Shown: positions 33,289-42,303 of the stretch, piece by piece
How positions within the stretch are numbered: position 1 is the stretch's first letter
Layout: the number at the start of each line of letters is the position of its first letter
NCBI RefSeq assembly: GCF_003206575.1
Contig: NZ_PZJO01000002.1
Span: 668,080 to 732,079 of the forward strand
Direction of reading: 5' to 3'
Origin: Salinicola endophyticus
Lineage (GTDB): Bacteria; Pseudomonadota; Gammaproteobacteria; Pseudomonadales; Halomonadaceae
DNA length: 64,000 bases
Position numbers and translations under genes: made by a program
The notes under the pieces: model-generated
Told to the model about the DNA's origin: nothing
What the model saw: only the letters and a program-made list of their open reading frames with translations
Database searches by the model: none

Positions 33289-34581
33289 ATGTCTCTACAC
33301 CGACTGCTCGACTGGCGCCTGCATCTGATCGTGGTCATCGTGTCCCTGATCAGCGAGGCGATCGGTATTCTCAAGATTCCGCTGGGTCCCGGCACCCTGC
33401 TGCTGCTACCGCTGTTCTACGCCTTCATTCTCGGCGTGCTGCTCAACCCGCACCTGTTCACCGCCACCCGGCGCTACGTACCGGAGAGCGTCAGTCAGGC
33501 GGCCACGCCGCTGATTTTGATCTCGATCATGCCGTTCATCGCGCGCTTCGGCTCGACCATCGGCCCGGCGATCGACCAGATCATCAGTGCCGGCCCGGCG
33601 CTGATCCTGCAAGAGCTGGGCAACCTCGGCACCATGCTGGTGGCGCTGCCGGTGGCAGTCGTGGTGCTGAAGATGGGCCGCGAGGCGGTGGGCGCCACCT
33701 ACTCGATCGCCCGTGAGCCGAATATCGCGATCATCTCCGACAAGTATGGTCTCAAGGGGCCGGAGGGTGTCGGCGTGATGGGGGTCTACGTGGTTGGTAC
33801 CATGTTCGGCACCCTGTGGTTCGCGCTGATGGCGGGCTATCTCGCCTCGCTCGGCGTGTTCGATCCGCGTGCCCTGGCCATGGCTTGCGGCGTCGGCAGT
33901 GGCAGCATGGTCGCAGCCTGCTCCGGCGCCCTCGCCGGCGCCCTGCCGGGTATGGCCGACGACCTGCTCGCCTTCGCCGGGGCCAGCAATCTGCTGACCT
34001 ACGCTACCGGGCTCTATGTCTCGCTGTTCATCGCCCTGCCGGTGGCAGAGTGGCTCTACCGGCGTCTGGCCGGCAAGCGCCGCGGCGCCGCTGAGGCGCC
34101 CCCGGATGCCGGGATGACCGCTGCCGACGTCGCCCCCGACGAGCGCCCCGAACAGCACCTGGGCAAGACCGCCGCGGTGCTGGCGGTAGCCTGTGCGGTG
34201 GGCTGGATCGCCAACACCGTCAACGGCAGTTCGCTGCTGACCGCCCTGCCGGGCATGGCGATTCTCTACGTGATGACCCTGATCGGTCTGGTGCTGACCC
34301 GCATCGTGCCCTTCTACCTGCCCGGCGTGGCCTGGGTCTCGCTGGTCAGCATCGTGATGACGCTGCCGTTCTTCCCCGGCAGCGGCTGGATCGTCGAGCG
34401 CCTGGCAGCCGTCAACTTCCTCGCCATCGTCACTCCGGTGCTGGCCTATGCCGGCCTGGCCCTGAGCCGGCGTGAGTTCAGCATGTTCCGGCGCACCGGC
34501 TGGAAGCTGATACTCATCTCGCTGCTGGTCTTCACCGGTACCTACGTGGGCTCCGCGGTCGTCGCGCAAGTCCTGCTCTGA
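33289..34581 (+). CDS. DUF3100 multispanning membrane protein (probable transporter)
   Basis: A 430-residue membrane protein with about eleven or twelve hydrophobic segments and the DUF3100 signature: IKIPLGPG-type loop (here LKIPLGPGTLLLLPLFYAF), LGNLGTMLVALPVAVVVLKMG, and GREAVGATYSIAREPNIAII. DUF3100 proteins are uncharacterised but look like secondary transporters. It leads a co-directional cluster; the M20 amidohydrolase gene begins 75 bp downstream, and DUF3100 genes commonly sit beside such hydrolases. I infer that it imports (or exports) the amidohydrolase substrate. The ATG at 33289 has GAGG eight bases upstream; fourteen open codons upstream are excluded. Confidence 0.8.
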   Translation: MSLHRLLDWRLHLIVVIVSLISEAIGILKIPLGPGTLLLLPLFYAFILGVLLNPHLFTATRRYVPESVSQAATPLILISIMPFIARFGSTIGPAIDQIISAGPALILQELGNLGTMLVALPVAVVVLKMGREAVGATYSIAREPNIAIISDKYGLKGPEGVGVMGVYVVGTMFGTLWFALMAGYLASLGVFDPRALAMACGVGSGSMVAACSGALAGALPGMADDLLAFAGASNLLTYATGLYVSLFIALPVAEWLYRRLAGKRRGAAEAPPDAGMTAADVAPDERPEQHLGKTAAVLAVACAVGWIANTVNGSSLLTALPGMAILYVMTLIGLVLTRIVPFYLPGVAWVSLVSIVMTLPFFPGSGWIVERLAAVNFLAIVTPVLAYAGLALSRREFSMFRRTGWKLILISLLVFTGTYVGSAVVAQVLL

Positions 34582-34656
34582 GCCGCACCGCCATCAGCCC
34601 CATGCGCCGGCTCGCGGCTTCGCGCCGGCGCCTGCAACCCGCCACAGGAGATGCGC

Positions 34657-35817
34657 ATGAACCAGCCAGTCGCCTTTCCCGACGCCGCCACCTTGAAGGC
34701 CTGGCGTCACGACTTCCACCGCCACCCCGAGATCGCCTTCGAGGAGCACCGCACCCACGACCGGATCGTCGCCATCCTGCGCGAGCACGGCCTCGAGCCG
34801 GTCACCGGCCTGGGCGGCGGTACCGGCGTGGTGGTGACCATCGAGGGCCGCCGCGGCCCCGGCCCCAGCATCGGCCTGCGCGCCGACATCGATGCGCTGC
34901 CGATCGAGGAGACCAACGCCCTCGACTACCGCTCGACGATCCCCGGACGCATGCACGCCTGCGGCCACGACGGCCACACCACCATGCTGCTGGGCGCCGC
35001 CTGCGCCCTGGCCCGTGATCCGGATTTCGCCGGCACCCTGCACTGCATCTTCCAGCCCGCCGAGGAGAACGAGGGCGGCGCCCGGGTCATGGTCGAGGAG
35101 GGGCTGTTCACGCGCTTCCCCATGGACGCGGTCTATGGTCTGCACAACTGGCCCGGGTTGCCGGTGGGTGAAGCCGCGGTACACGACGGCGCGGTGATGG
35201 CTGCCTTCGACGTCTTCACGCTGACGCTCAAGGGCCGTGGCTGCCATGCCGCCATGCCCCACCTGGGCGACGATACCCTGCTCGCCGCCTGCCAGCTGGC
35301 GACCCAGCTACAGGGCGTGATCAGTCGCGAAACCCCGGCCCACCAGTCCGCGGTGCTCAGCATCACCCAGTTCCACGCCGGCGATGCCTTCAACGTGGTG
35401 CCCGGCACGGTGGAGCTGCGCGGCACCGTGCGCTGCTTCGACGCCGCGCTCAAGGCGCGCCTGGAGCAGCGTCTGCGCGATGCCGTGGCGGCCTGCGCAA
35501 CCTTCCACGGCCTCACCGCCGAGCTCGACTACCAGGCGCGCTACCCGGCCACGCTCAACGCCCCCGAGCACGCCGCGCGCTGTGCCGAGGTGCTGGAAGG
35601 CCTGCCACAGATCACCCGGGTCCACCGCGATCTGCCGCCGAGCATGGGCTCGGAGGATTTCGCCTTCATGCTGGCCGAACGCCCAGGCGCCTATATCTGG
35701 CTCGGCAACGGCGACAGTGCCGCGCTGCACAACCCGGCCTACGACTTCAACGACGCCCTGGCGCCGCTCGGCGTGGCCTATTGGCAGGCCCTGGCTCGGG
35801 CGCTGCTCGCCAGCTGA
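34657..35817 (+). CDS. M20-family amidohydrolase (aminoacylase/hippurate hydrolase type)
   Basis: A 386-residue metallopeptidase-fold amidohydrolase. The dinuclear metal site is present: MHACGHDGHTTM (Cys102, His104), QPAEENEGGA (catalytic Glu136 and ligand Glu137), YGLHNWPGL (His) and SMGSEDFAF near the end. The Cys in ACGHD is typical of N-acyl amino acid and indole-acetyl-amino-acid hydrolases, which split an amide to free an amino acid and a carboxylic acid. AGGAG six bases before 34657 selects the second Met. It follows the DUF3100 transporter, so an imported N-acyl compound is the likely substrate; its identity is unknown. Confidence 0.9.
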   Translation: MNQPVAFPDAATLKAWRHDFHRHPEIAFEEHRTHDRIVAILREHGLEPVTGLGGGTGVVVTIEGRRGPGPSIGLRADIDALPIEETNALDYRSTIPGRMHACGHDGHTTMLLGAACALARDPDFAGTLHCIFQPAEENEGGARVMVEEGLFTRFPMDAVYGLHNWPGLPVGEAAVHDGAVMAAFDVFTLTLKGRGCHAAMPHLGDDTLLAACQLATQLQGVISRETPAHQSAVLSITQFHAGDAFNVVPGTVELRGTVRCFDAALKARLEQRLRDAVAACATFHGLTAELDYQARYPATLNAPEHAARCAEVLEGLPQITRVHRDLPPSMGSEDFAFMLAERPGAYIWLGNGDSAALHNPAYDFNDALAPLGVAYWQALARALLAS

Positions 35818-35912
35818 ACCCCATCCGCACAGACCATCCCGAGCGCAGCCCGGCGGCAGCGCTCGGCGCAGGAGACCTGCGCTCCGTGTCACCGCGACAA
35901 GAGGTTATCGAT

Positions 35913-36821
35913 ATGAAAATCACCGTCATCGGCCTCGGCCAGATGGGCGGCAACATGGCCCTGACTCTGCACAAGGCCGGCTTCGACGTCACCGGCAGCG
36001 ATGTTTTCGACTCTGCACGTGAGCGCCTGGCGGGCCTGGGGCTGGCAGTGGCCGCCCCCACCGAGCTGCCCGCCAGCGACGTCTACCTGCTGTCGCTGCC
36101 GACCTCCGCGCAGGTGCGCGAGGTGATCGAGCAGACCCCCAACCTGCTCGCCACAGCGCCCCGTGGCAGCGTCATCGTCGACACCTCCACCAGCGATCCG
36201 GTGATCAGCCGCGAGCTCGCCGCCAAGGTGCTCGAAGCCGGCCTCGAATGGCTCGATGCCCCGGTCAGCGGCGGCCCCAAGGGGGCGGCCAGCGGCCGAC
36301 TCGGCATGCTGCTGGGCGGAGACCCGGCAACGGTGGCACGCCTGGAACCAATGCTCGCGGCGATGTCGGCCAAGCGTACCCATGTCGGTGGCCCAGGCAG
36401 CGGCCACGTGGTCAAGCTGGCCAACAACTATCTCTGCGCCACCAACCTGCTCGCCACCGCCGAGGCGGTGACGCTGGCCGCCAAGGCCGGGGTCGATCCG
36501 GCGGCCTGCCTGGCCGGACTCAACAGCGGCTCCGGGCGTAGTGCGGTGAGCGAGGTCAACTTCCCGGAGTGGATTCTCTCCGGGCGCTTCGACTCCGGCT
36601 TCACCAGCGGTCTGATGCGCAAGGATCTGCGCCTGGCCAGCGATGCCGCCGCCGGTCTGGCACTCGATCTCGGCCTGCTCGAACAGGTGGTCGCCGGCTG
36701 GCATGCCGACCCCGAGCACCCCGCAGACAGTGACGACTTCAACCACATCGCCTCCCCCCTGCTGGCGCAGGCGGGACTCGATTTCACCACCTCTGACCCG
36801 CGCGAGGAGCCTGCCCGATGA
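35913..36821 (+). CDS. NAD(P)-dependent beta-hydroxyacid dehydrogenase (HIBADH family)
   Basis: A 302-residue dehydrogenase of the 3-hydroxyisobutyrate / tartronate-semialdehyde reductase family. The Rossmann start VIGLGQMGGNMA gives the nucleotide-binding site; the substrate-binding DAPVSGGPKGA and catalytic Lys168 in GHVVKLANNYL are intact. It would interconvert a 3-hydroxyacid and a semialdehyde. Its stop codon overlaps the start of the following aldehyde dehydrogenase (ATGA), so hydroxyacid to semialdehyde to acid is a natural two-step sequence. This resembles 3-hydroxyisobutyrate or 3-hydroxypropionate oxidation, but the substrate is not determined. GAGG eight bases before 35913 fixes the start. 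Confidence 0.88.
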   Translation: MKITVIGLGQMGGNMALTLHKAGFDVTGSDVFDSARERLAGLGLAVAAPTELPASDVYLLSLPTSAQVREVIEQTPNLLATAPRGSVIVDTSTSDPVISRELAAKVLEAGLEWLDAPVSGGPKGAASGRLGMLLGGDPATVARLEPMLAAMSAKRTHVGGPGSGHVVKLANNYLCATNLLATAEAVTLAAKAGVDPAACLAGLNSGSGRSAVSEVNFPEWILSGRFDSGFTSGLMRKDLRLASDAAAGLALDLGLLEQVVAGWHADPEHPADSDDFNHIASPLLAQAGLDFTTSDPREEPAR

Positions 36822-38377
36822 ATGCCCTGGAGACCCAAGCTCGTGAACGCCTGGCCGATCTGCTGATGCGCTTCGGCCTGTCACTGGAGCGCGGCGACAC
36901 CCCCTGCAGCAACTGGATCGATGGCGAGCTGGTCAGCGGCGAGGGCGAATCCATCGCCCTGCTCCACCCTGCCACCGGCGGCGCGCTGATCGACTACCGG
37001 GATGCCGACGCGGCGCTGGTGGACCAGGCCGTCGCCGCCGCAACCCGGGCCCAGACCGAATGGATGGCGCTGACGGCCAGCGAGCGCGGCCGCCGCATGC
37101 TGACTGCCGTAAGCCGGCTGGAGGGCCACGAGGAGTCGCTGGCCCAGCTCGAGAGCGTGGTCGCCGGCAAGCCGATCCGCGACTGCCGCGGCGAGGTGGG
37201 CAAGGTGCGCGAGATGTTCGAGTACTACGCCGGCTGGTGCGACAAGCAGCATGGCGAGGTGATCCCGGTACCCACCAGCCATCTTAACTACGTGCGCCAC
37301 GTGCCGTTCGGCGTGGTGGGTCAGATCACGCCGTGGAACGCGCCGATGTTCACCTGCGCCTGGCAGCTGGCACCGGCGCTCGCGGCGGGCAACGGTGTGG
37401 TACTCAAGCCCTCGGAGCTGACCCCGTTCTCGTCGGTGGTGATCGCACGCCTGCTCGAGTCCGGCGGCCTGCCGCGGGGGCTGATCAATATCGTCAACGG
37501 TCTCGGTCCCACCACTGGCGCGGCGCTCACCGGGCACGAGGGTATCAGCAAGCTGGTGTTCGTCGGTTCGCCCGCCAGCGGCCGGGTTATCGCCGAGGCC
37601 GGCGCCCGGCGCCTGGTACCCAGCGTGCTCGAACTGGGGGGCAAGTCGGCCAATATCGTGTTCGCCGACGCCAGGCTCGACGACGCCGTGGCCGGCGCCC
37701 AGGCGGCGATCTTTGCAGCTGCCGGACAGAGCTGCGTGGCCGGTTCGCGCCTGCTGATCCAGCGCGAGATCTACGAAGAGGTGGTCGAGCGGGTGGCCCG
37801 CGCCGCCAGCCAGATCGCGGTCGGCCTGCCGGAAGACGAGGCCACCCGCATGGGGCCGCTGCAGAACGCGCGCCAGTTCGAGCATGTCAGCGCCATGCTC
37901 GAACGCGCCCGTGCCGCCGGCGCCCGAGTGGTCACCGGCGGCACGCGGCCGGCCGGGCTACCCGCGGGTGCCGACGGCTACTATCTGGCGCCGACCCTGC
38001 TCGCCGACGTCACCCCCGAGATGGAGATCGCCTGCGAAGAGGTGTTCGGCCCGGTACTGGTGGCCCTGCCCTTCGACGACGAGGCCGATGCCATCCGCCT
38101 GGCCAACGCCACCCGCTTCGGCCTGGCCGGCGCGGTCTGGACCCAGGACCCGGCCCGCGCGCATCGCGTCGCCGCGCAGCTGCGCGCCGGCACGGTCTGG
38201 ATCAACAGCTACAAGGCGATCAACGTGATGTCGCCGTTCGGCGGCTTCCGTGACAGTGGCTTCGGCCGCTCCAGCGGACTCGATGGTCTGCGCGAATACA
38301 GCGTGCCACAGAGCGTCTGGGTCGAGACCGCCAGTGAAGCCAGCGTCGCCATGGGCTACGGCGACGGCAAGGGGTGA
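36818..38377 (+). CDS. Aldehyde dehydrogenase
   Basis: A 519-residue NAD(P)-dependent aldehyde dehydrogenase. Catalytic Cys306 lies in AAAGQSCVAGSRL, general base Glu272 in VLELGGKSANI, and the NAD site in ITPWNAP and VGSPASGR. It has about 25 extra N-terminal residues compared with minimal members. It is not the methylmalonate-semialdehyde type, as the CoA-acylating signature is absent; the product is expected to be a free acid. The start codon overlaps the preceding stop by four bases, so the two enzymes are coupled. It probably oxidises the semialdehyde made by the upstream dehydrogenase. Confidence 0.9.
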   Translation: MNALETQARERLADLLMRFGLSLERGDTPCSNWIDGELVSGEGESIALLHPATGGALIDYRDADAALVDQAVAAATRAQTEWMALTASERGRRMLTAVSRLEGHEESLAQLESVVAGKPIRDCRGEVGKVREMFEYYAGWCDKQHGEVIPVPTSHLNYVRHVPFGVVGQITPWNAPMFTCAWQLAPALAAGNGVVLKPSELTPFSSVVIARLLESGGLPRGLINIVNGLGPTTGAALTGHEGISKLVFVGSPASGRVIAEAGARRLVPSVLELGGKSANIVFADARLDDAVAGAQAAIFAAAGQSCVAGSRLLIQREIYEEVVERVARAASQIAVGLPEDEATRMGPLQNARQFEHVSAMLERARAAGARVVTGGTRPAGLPAGADGYYLAPTLLADVTPEMEIACEEVFGPVLVALPFDDEADAIRLANATRFGLAGAVWTQDPARAHRVAAQLRAGTVWINSYKAINVMSPFGGFRDSGFGRSSGLDGLREYSVPQSVWVETASEASVAMGYGDGKG

Positions 38378-38546
38378 GCGCTGCACACGCGGGGCACCGC
38401 CTCGGCCCAGCGTGTGCCCGGATCCTGACCTCGGGCGGCGGAGATACCCCGCGCGAAACGCCAGCGGCATCTCACCAGGCGCTGGCGCCGCTCACGTTTC
38501 CACGGCAGGATATCTCGACACCCCGAGCCACCGCTGGAGCCCCGTG

Positions 38547-39722
38547 ATGCGCGCCGAACTTCGCTATCTCAACAACGCCTCGGTGGGCCTCACCAGCCCC
38601 GGGGTCTCGGCGCGGCTGCGCGACTGGCTCGAGGCAGAGGCGGCGGCCTGGCCACAGCAGCGGGTCGAGAGCGCGGACTGGGACCTGCAGACGACCCGCG
38701 AGCGCGCCGGTGCGCTGATCGGCGCACCGGCGACGCAGCTGGCGCTCGCCGAGAGCACCTCGCTGGCGATGGCACGCGCCCTCGCCACCCTCTCTCTGCG
38801 CGGCAAGCGCGTGCTCGTCGCACCGGGGACCTGGGCCTCCGATATCGTCATGCTCAGACGCCTCGGCGGCGAACCGCCGCGGGCACTGGAGCTGCTCGCC
38901 ACCCATGCCGACGGTAGCCTCGATCTCACCGCGATCAGCACCCAGCTGGGCGAGGACGTGGCGGCGATTCTCACTCCGCTGGTGACCAGTATCGAAGGCC
39001 GACGCTACGACGTGGAGGGCCTGGGCGCGCTATCGCGTCCGGACCACTGCGCGCTGATCGTCGACGCCGCCCAGGGGCTGGGGCAGACCCCGATCGATGT
39101 GCGTCGGCTCGGCTGCGACGTGCTGGTGGCGACCACACGCAAGTGGCTGCGCGGCCCACGCGGCATGGCGCTGGCCTATTTCAGCCAGGCGACGCTGGCG
39201 TCGATGCGCCCCAACCCGCTGGCCGAACTGGCCGGCTTGCGTCTCGACGCCCCCAGCCAGCGCTTTATCGATCAGCCCCAGGCGCGCCGCTTCGACGCCT
39301 CCGACGTCTCACTCCTCAATCAGTTGAGCCTGACCGCAGCGATCGAGGAGCTGGCAGCGATCGGCGTGACGCGCCTGCGTGAGCACGTGCTGGGGCTCGC
39401 CGGGCTGGCCTACGAACTGGCCCGCGCACAGGGGCTGACACCGCTGCTGGCGACCCCCGAGAGCGGCATCGCCACCCTGCACCTGCCCGAGGCCCAGCCG
39501 CTAGCGGTGGCGCAGCGCCTGAGCGCCGCCGGTATCGCCGCCAAGGTGTGCAACATTGCCGCCGAGCCGCTCAACGTGCGCCTGCCGACGAGCGGCGCCC
39601 TGGTGCGGCTGGCGCCGCACTGGCACAACGACGCCGACGATATCCGCGCCGCCCTGGCTGCGCTGGCGGGTACGCGCCCGGACACCGCGGCCGCCGCGGC
39701 GCAGCCGGCATCGCTGCCGTGA
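38547..39722 (+). CDS. Class-V aminotransferase-fold PLP enzyme
   Basis: A 391-residue pyridoxal-phosphate enzyme of the aminotransferase class-V / cysteine desulfurase / kynureninase fold. The cofactor Lys199 is seen in ATTRKWLRGPRG, the ring-pairing Asp173 in LIVDAAQGLGQ, and the start YLNNASVGLTSP resembles isopenicillin-N epimerase-like members. The exact reaction (epimerase, lyase, transaminase) is open. There is no conserved active-site Cys loop of a desulfurase that I can see. The ATG at 38547 has GGAG eight bases upstream. It follows the aldehyde dehydrogenase by 169 bp in the same direction and so likely belongs to the same catabolic set. Confidence 0.8.
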   Translation: MRAELRYLNNASVGLTSPGVSARLRDWLEAEAAAWPQQRVESADWDLQTTRERAGALIGAPATQLALAESTSLAMARALATLSLRGKRVLVAPGTWASDIVMLRRLGGEPPRALELLATHADGSLDLTAISTQLGEDVAAILTPLVTSIEGRRYDVEGLGALSRPDHCALIVDAAQGLGQTPIDVRRLGCDVLVATTRKWLRGPRGMALAYFSQATLASMRPNPLAELAGLRLDAPSQRFIDQPQARRFDASDVSLLNQLSLTAAIEELAAIGVTRLREHVLGLAGLAYELARAQGLTPLLATPESGIATLHLPEAQPLAVAQRLSAAGIAAKVCNIAAEPLNVRLPTSGALVRLAPHWHNDADDIRAALAALAGTRPDTAAAAAQPASLP

Positions 39723-39807
39723 ACGGCGTATACCGGGGCAAAGCCGGGTATACTCGCGCCATCACCGCCCCCTCTTGCCGTCACCCTGGCCAGCACAGGA
39801 GTCCGCC

Positions 39808-40680
39808 ATGAGCTTCGGTATCGATCACCCGCTCCTCGCCGTCAGCGATCTCGACCATGCCGCGGCTGCCGCGCGCAAGCTCGGCTTCAACGTCAATGCA
39901 CGCCACCAACACCCCTGGGGCACCGACAACCACCTGCTCTTCTTCAGCAATAACTTCATCGAGCTGATCGGTATCGGCCGGCCCGAGTGCCTCGACTATC
40001 AGGACGACAACGGCTTTCAGTTCGGCCGCCTGATCGAGGCGCGGCTCACCAGCATCGGCGACGGCATCGCCATGCTCGCCCTCGACAGCGACAGCATCCA
40101 GCGCGACCACGCCCTGGTCGCCTCGCGCGGCTTCGACGAGGCGCGCCCGATCATCTTCCGACGCCAGGCGCGCCTGCCGAGCGGACATGATACGGAGGTG
40201 AGCGTCGCGCTGGATATCCTGCACGATGTCGAGCGGCCTTTTCTGACCCAGTTCCTGTGCCAGCAACTGCGCCCGGAGCTGTTTCGCATCGATCCGACGC
40301 TGGAGAGCCACCCCAACGGCGCCACCTCGATCACCGATGTCTGGTACGTCAGCGACGATCCCGAGCACGACATCGGCCACTTCGCGCGCATTCACGGCTG
40401 CGCGGCGATTCGCGGTGACGCCCGCCACTACATCATCCATACCCACAAGGGCGACTGCCATCTGCTCGACCCGGCCACGCTGATGACGACCTTTCCGCTA
40501 CTGGGCGAAATCGACGCCGAGCCACCCCGCGCCGTGGCGTTGACCCTGGCCTGCCGCGATCTCGCCGCGACGCAGGCTGCGTGGGACGCGGCCGGGGTCG
40601 AGTACCACGTCCACGACGCCAGTCAGGCCGACATCGCGCCCCAGGCGATGGGCACGCTGCTGCGATTTGCCCAGCAGTGA
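39808..40680 (+). CDS. VOC-superfamily glyoxalase-like protein
   Basis: A 290-residue protein of the glyoxalase-like VOC group. The first module starts IDHPLLAVSDLDHAAAAARKLG and contains HQHPWGTDNHLLFF plus NNFIELIGIG; a second weaker module covers the C-terminal part (AVALTLACRDLAATQAAWDAAG). The histidine of IDHP and the Glu of FIELIG are at usual metal-ligand places. VOC enzymes catalyse isomerisation, lyase or ring-cleavage chemistry; which is unknown here. AGGAG six bases upstream fixes the start. It is the last gene of the plus-strand cluster, facing the LysR regulator gene. Confidence 0.8.
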   Translation: MSFGIDHPLLAVSDLDHAAAAARKLGFNVNARHQHPWGTDNHLLFFSNNFIELIGIGRPECLDYQDDNGFQFGRLIEARLTSIGDGIAMLALDSDSIQRDHALVASRGFDEARPIIFRRQARLPSGHDTEVSVALDILHDVERPFLTQFLCQQLRPELFRIDPTLESHPNGATSITDVWYVSDDPEHDIGHFARIHGCAAIRGDARHYIIHTHKGDCHLLDPATLMTTFPLLGEIDAEPPRAVALTLACRDLAATQAAWDAAGVEYHVHDASQADIAPQAMGTLLRFAQQ

Positions 40681-40714
40681 GGGCGACGCTGGGTAGCGTA
40701 AGGAACCTGGCGCT

Positions 40715-41638
40715 TCAGCGCCGCGCTTCGTCGTGACGAAAGGCGTGCATCCAGGCGCTCAGATGGCGCAGCAGCTTGAGACTCGCCAGTGGTTGGCGCC
40801 GCCCGACCCGGGTGATCATGTGCGCCTGGGAGTGCTGGAACGACGCGCAGGCGACCCGCCGCGCGACCACGCTCTGGCTGCCGAGCTCATCCGCCACCGC
40901 GAAGCTGGGCAGCAGGGTGATCGCCATGCCGGCCACCACCGCACGCCGCAGTACCGCCATGGAGTTGGTCTCCATCGCCACCCGCGGGCGCAGCTGTGCC
41001 TGATGGAAGGCTTCGTCGACCAGCCGTCGCACGCCATGCCCGACTTTCCACAGCGCCATCGGCGCCTCGCTCAGGGTCTCCAGCGAGAGCGGCTCGGGAT
41101 AGGTGGCCAGCGCGTGGTCGCGGGGACAGATCGCCAGCAGTGGTTGGCCACTGGAGACCCAGAAACGGATCTGAGGGTGAACCCGCTCGTGGAACATCAG
41201 CCCGATATGCGCGCGGTCCTCCACCACCGACTCGATGATCTCGTCGGTCCCGGCCTGCTGGATATCCAGGCGCACACCGCGGTAGCGCTCGGCGAAGGCC
41301 TTGAGCGGGGCCGCGATCAGATCGTCGATGAAGCCCTCTCCCACCACCAGTGAGATGGTGCCGGTCTCCAGGCGTTGATGCGCCTCCAGACTGGCGATGA
41401 ACTGCTCGTCCAGCGCGCCGCGCTGGCGGCAGTAGTCGAGGACCATGTCACCCACTGCGGTGGGCCGTATCCCGCGCGGCGTGCGCTCGAGCAGCGGCGC
41501 CTCGAAGGCGGTCTCGAGCAGCGCGATCTGGCGGCTCACCGCCGACGGTGCGATATCGAGCCGCGCCGCGGCCTTGCGCAGGGAGCCGGATTCGACCGTG
41601 ACACGAAAATAGACCAGTCGCTGATGGGGAATATCCAT
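40715..41638 (-). CDS. LysR-family transcriptional regulator
   Basis: A 307-residue regulator. The N-terminal winged helix-turn-helix is clear: FRVTVESGSLRKAAARLDIAPSAVSRQI (conserved alanines and the S-A-V-S-R recognition helix), followed by the effector-binding domain with LVVGEGFIDDLIAAPL and LALWK-like core. It lies at the downstream end of the DUF3100-to-VOC cluster, convergent to it, 34 bp from the VOC stop codon. It is also divergent from the ABM monooxygenase. Either the catabolic cluster or the downstream genes could be its targets; position next to the cluster makes the first plausible. Confidence 0.9.
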   Translation of the reverse strand: MDIPHQRLVYFRVTVESGSLRKAAARLDIAPSAVSRQIALLETAFEAPLLERTPRGIRPTAVGDMVLDYCRQRGALDEQFIASLEAHQRLETGTISLVVGEGFIDDLIAAPLKAFAERYRGVRLDIQQAGTDEIIESVVEDRAHIGLMFHERVHPQIRFWVSSGQPLLAICPRDHALATYPEPLSLETLSEAPMALWKVGHGVRRLVDEAFHQAQLRPRVAMETNSMAVLRRAVVAGMAITLLPSFAVADELGSQSVVARRVACASFQHSQAHMITRVGRRQPLASLKLLRHLSAWMHAFRHDEARR

Positions 41639-41907
41639 GGCGTGTCAGTGGCGCCGGGCGCGCCGTTCACCTCGTAAGACGGAAATGACGAAATCAGTGT
41701 TGCGTCGATTAGGGCACCCGACGGCATCATTCGTCAACGCACTAGCTCCTGCCAGCGCCGGATCGGGCACATCTCGCTTTTCACGCAGACTGCTGGCATG
41801 GTGAACGTTGTCGTCGTCAGGTCGATCGGGCCGGACGCAGCGCGCGCTTTTCATCACTCGCGCCGCTGACCTTTACCCCCCGTTTTCCGCATGGAGCCAC
41901 GCATCCG

Positions 41908-42237
41908 ATGTTCATCGCCATGAACCGTTTCCGCGTCAACCCCGAGCGCACCGAGGAGTTCGAGACCCTGTGGCTCGAACGCGAAACCCATCTGCAGGGG
42001 CTGCCGGGGTTCGTCGAGTTCCACATGCTGCGTGGCCCCGCCGAAGAGGATCACGTGCTCTACGCCTCCCATACCATCTGGCGCTCGCGGGCCGACTTCG
42101 AGGCCTGGACCCACTCGGAAGCGTTCCGCGCCGCCCACGCCAACGCCGGCCAGAGCCGCCGCGAGGGGCTCTATCTGGGGCCGCCCAAGTTCGAGGGCTT
42201 CGAGGTGATCCAGACCCTCGGCGCCGACGCCGGCTAA
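41908..42237 (+). CDS. Antibiotic-biosynthesis-monooxygenase fold protein, IsdG-like heme oxygenase
   Basis: A 109-residue ferredoxin-like ABM domain. The residues that define IsdG/HmoA heme-degrading enzymes are at the right places: Asn6 (in FIAMNRF), Trp67 (in FEAWTHSEAF) and His77 (in RAAHANAG), compared with Asn7, Trp67 and His77 of IsdG. The flanking ERETHLQGLPGFVEF also fits that group. It may therefore open heme to release iron, forming a dimer. No heme-uptake genes are nearby. It is divergent from the LysR gene and followed by a cell-wall hydrolase gene. Confidence 0.78.
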   Translation: MFIAMNRFRVNPERTEEFETLWLERETHLQGLPGFVEFHMLRGPAEEDHVLYASHTIWRSRADFEAWTHSEAFRAAHANAGQSRREGLYLGPPKFEGFEVIQTLGADAG

Positions 42238-42303
42238 CGCCTGCGGTCATCGATGCGCATGTCGTCATCATTGGCCACGTGCCGAGGTCTGGCCCAGGCA
42301 CTC

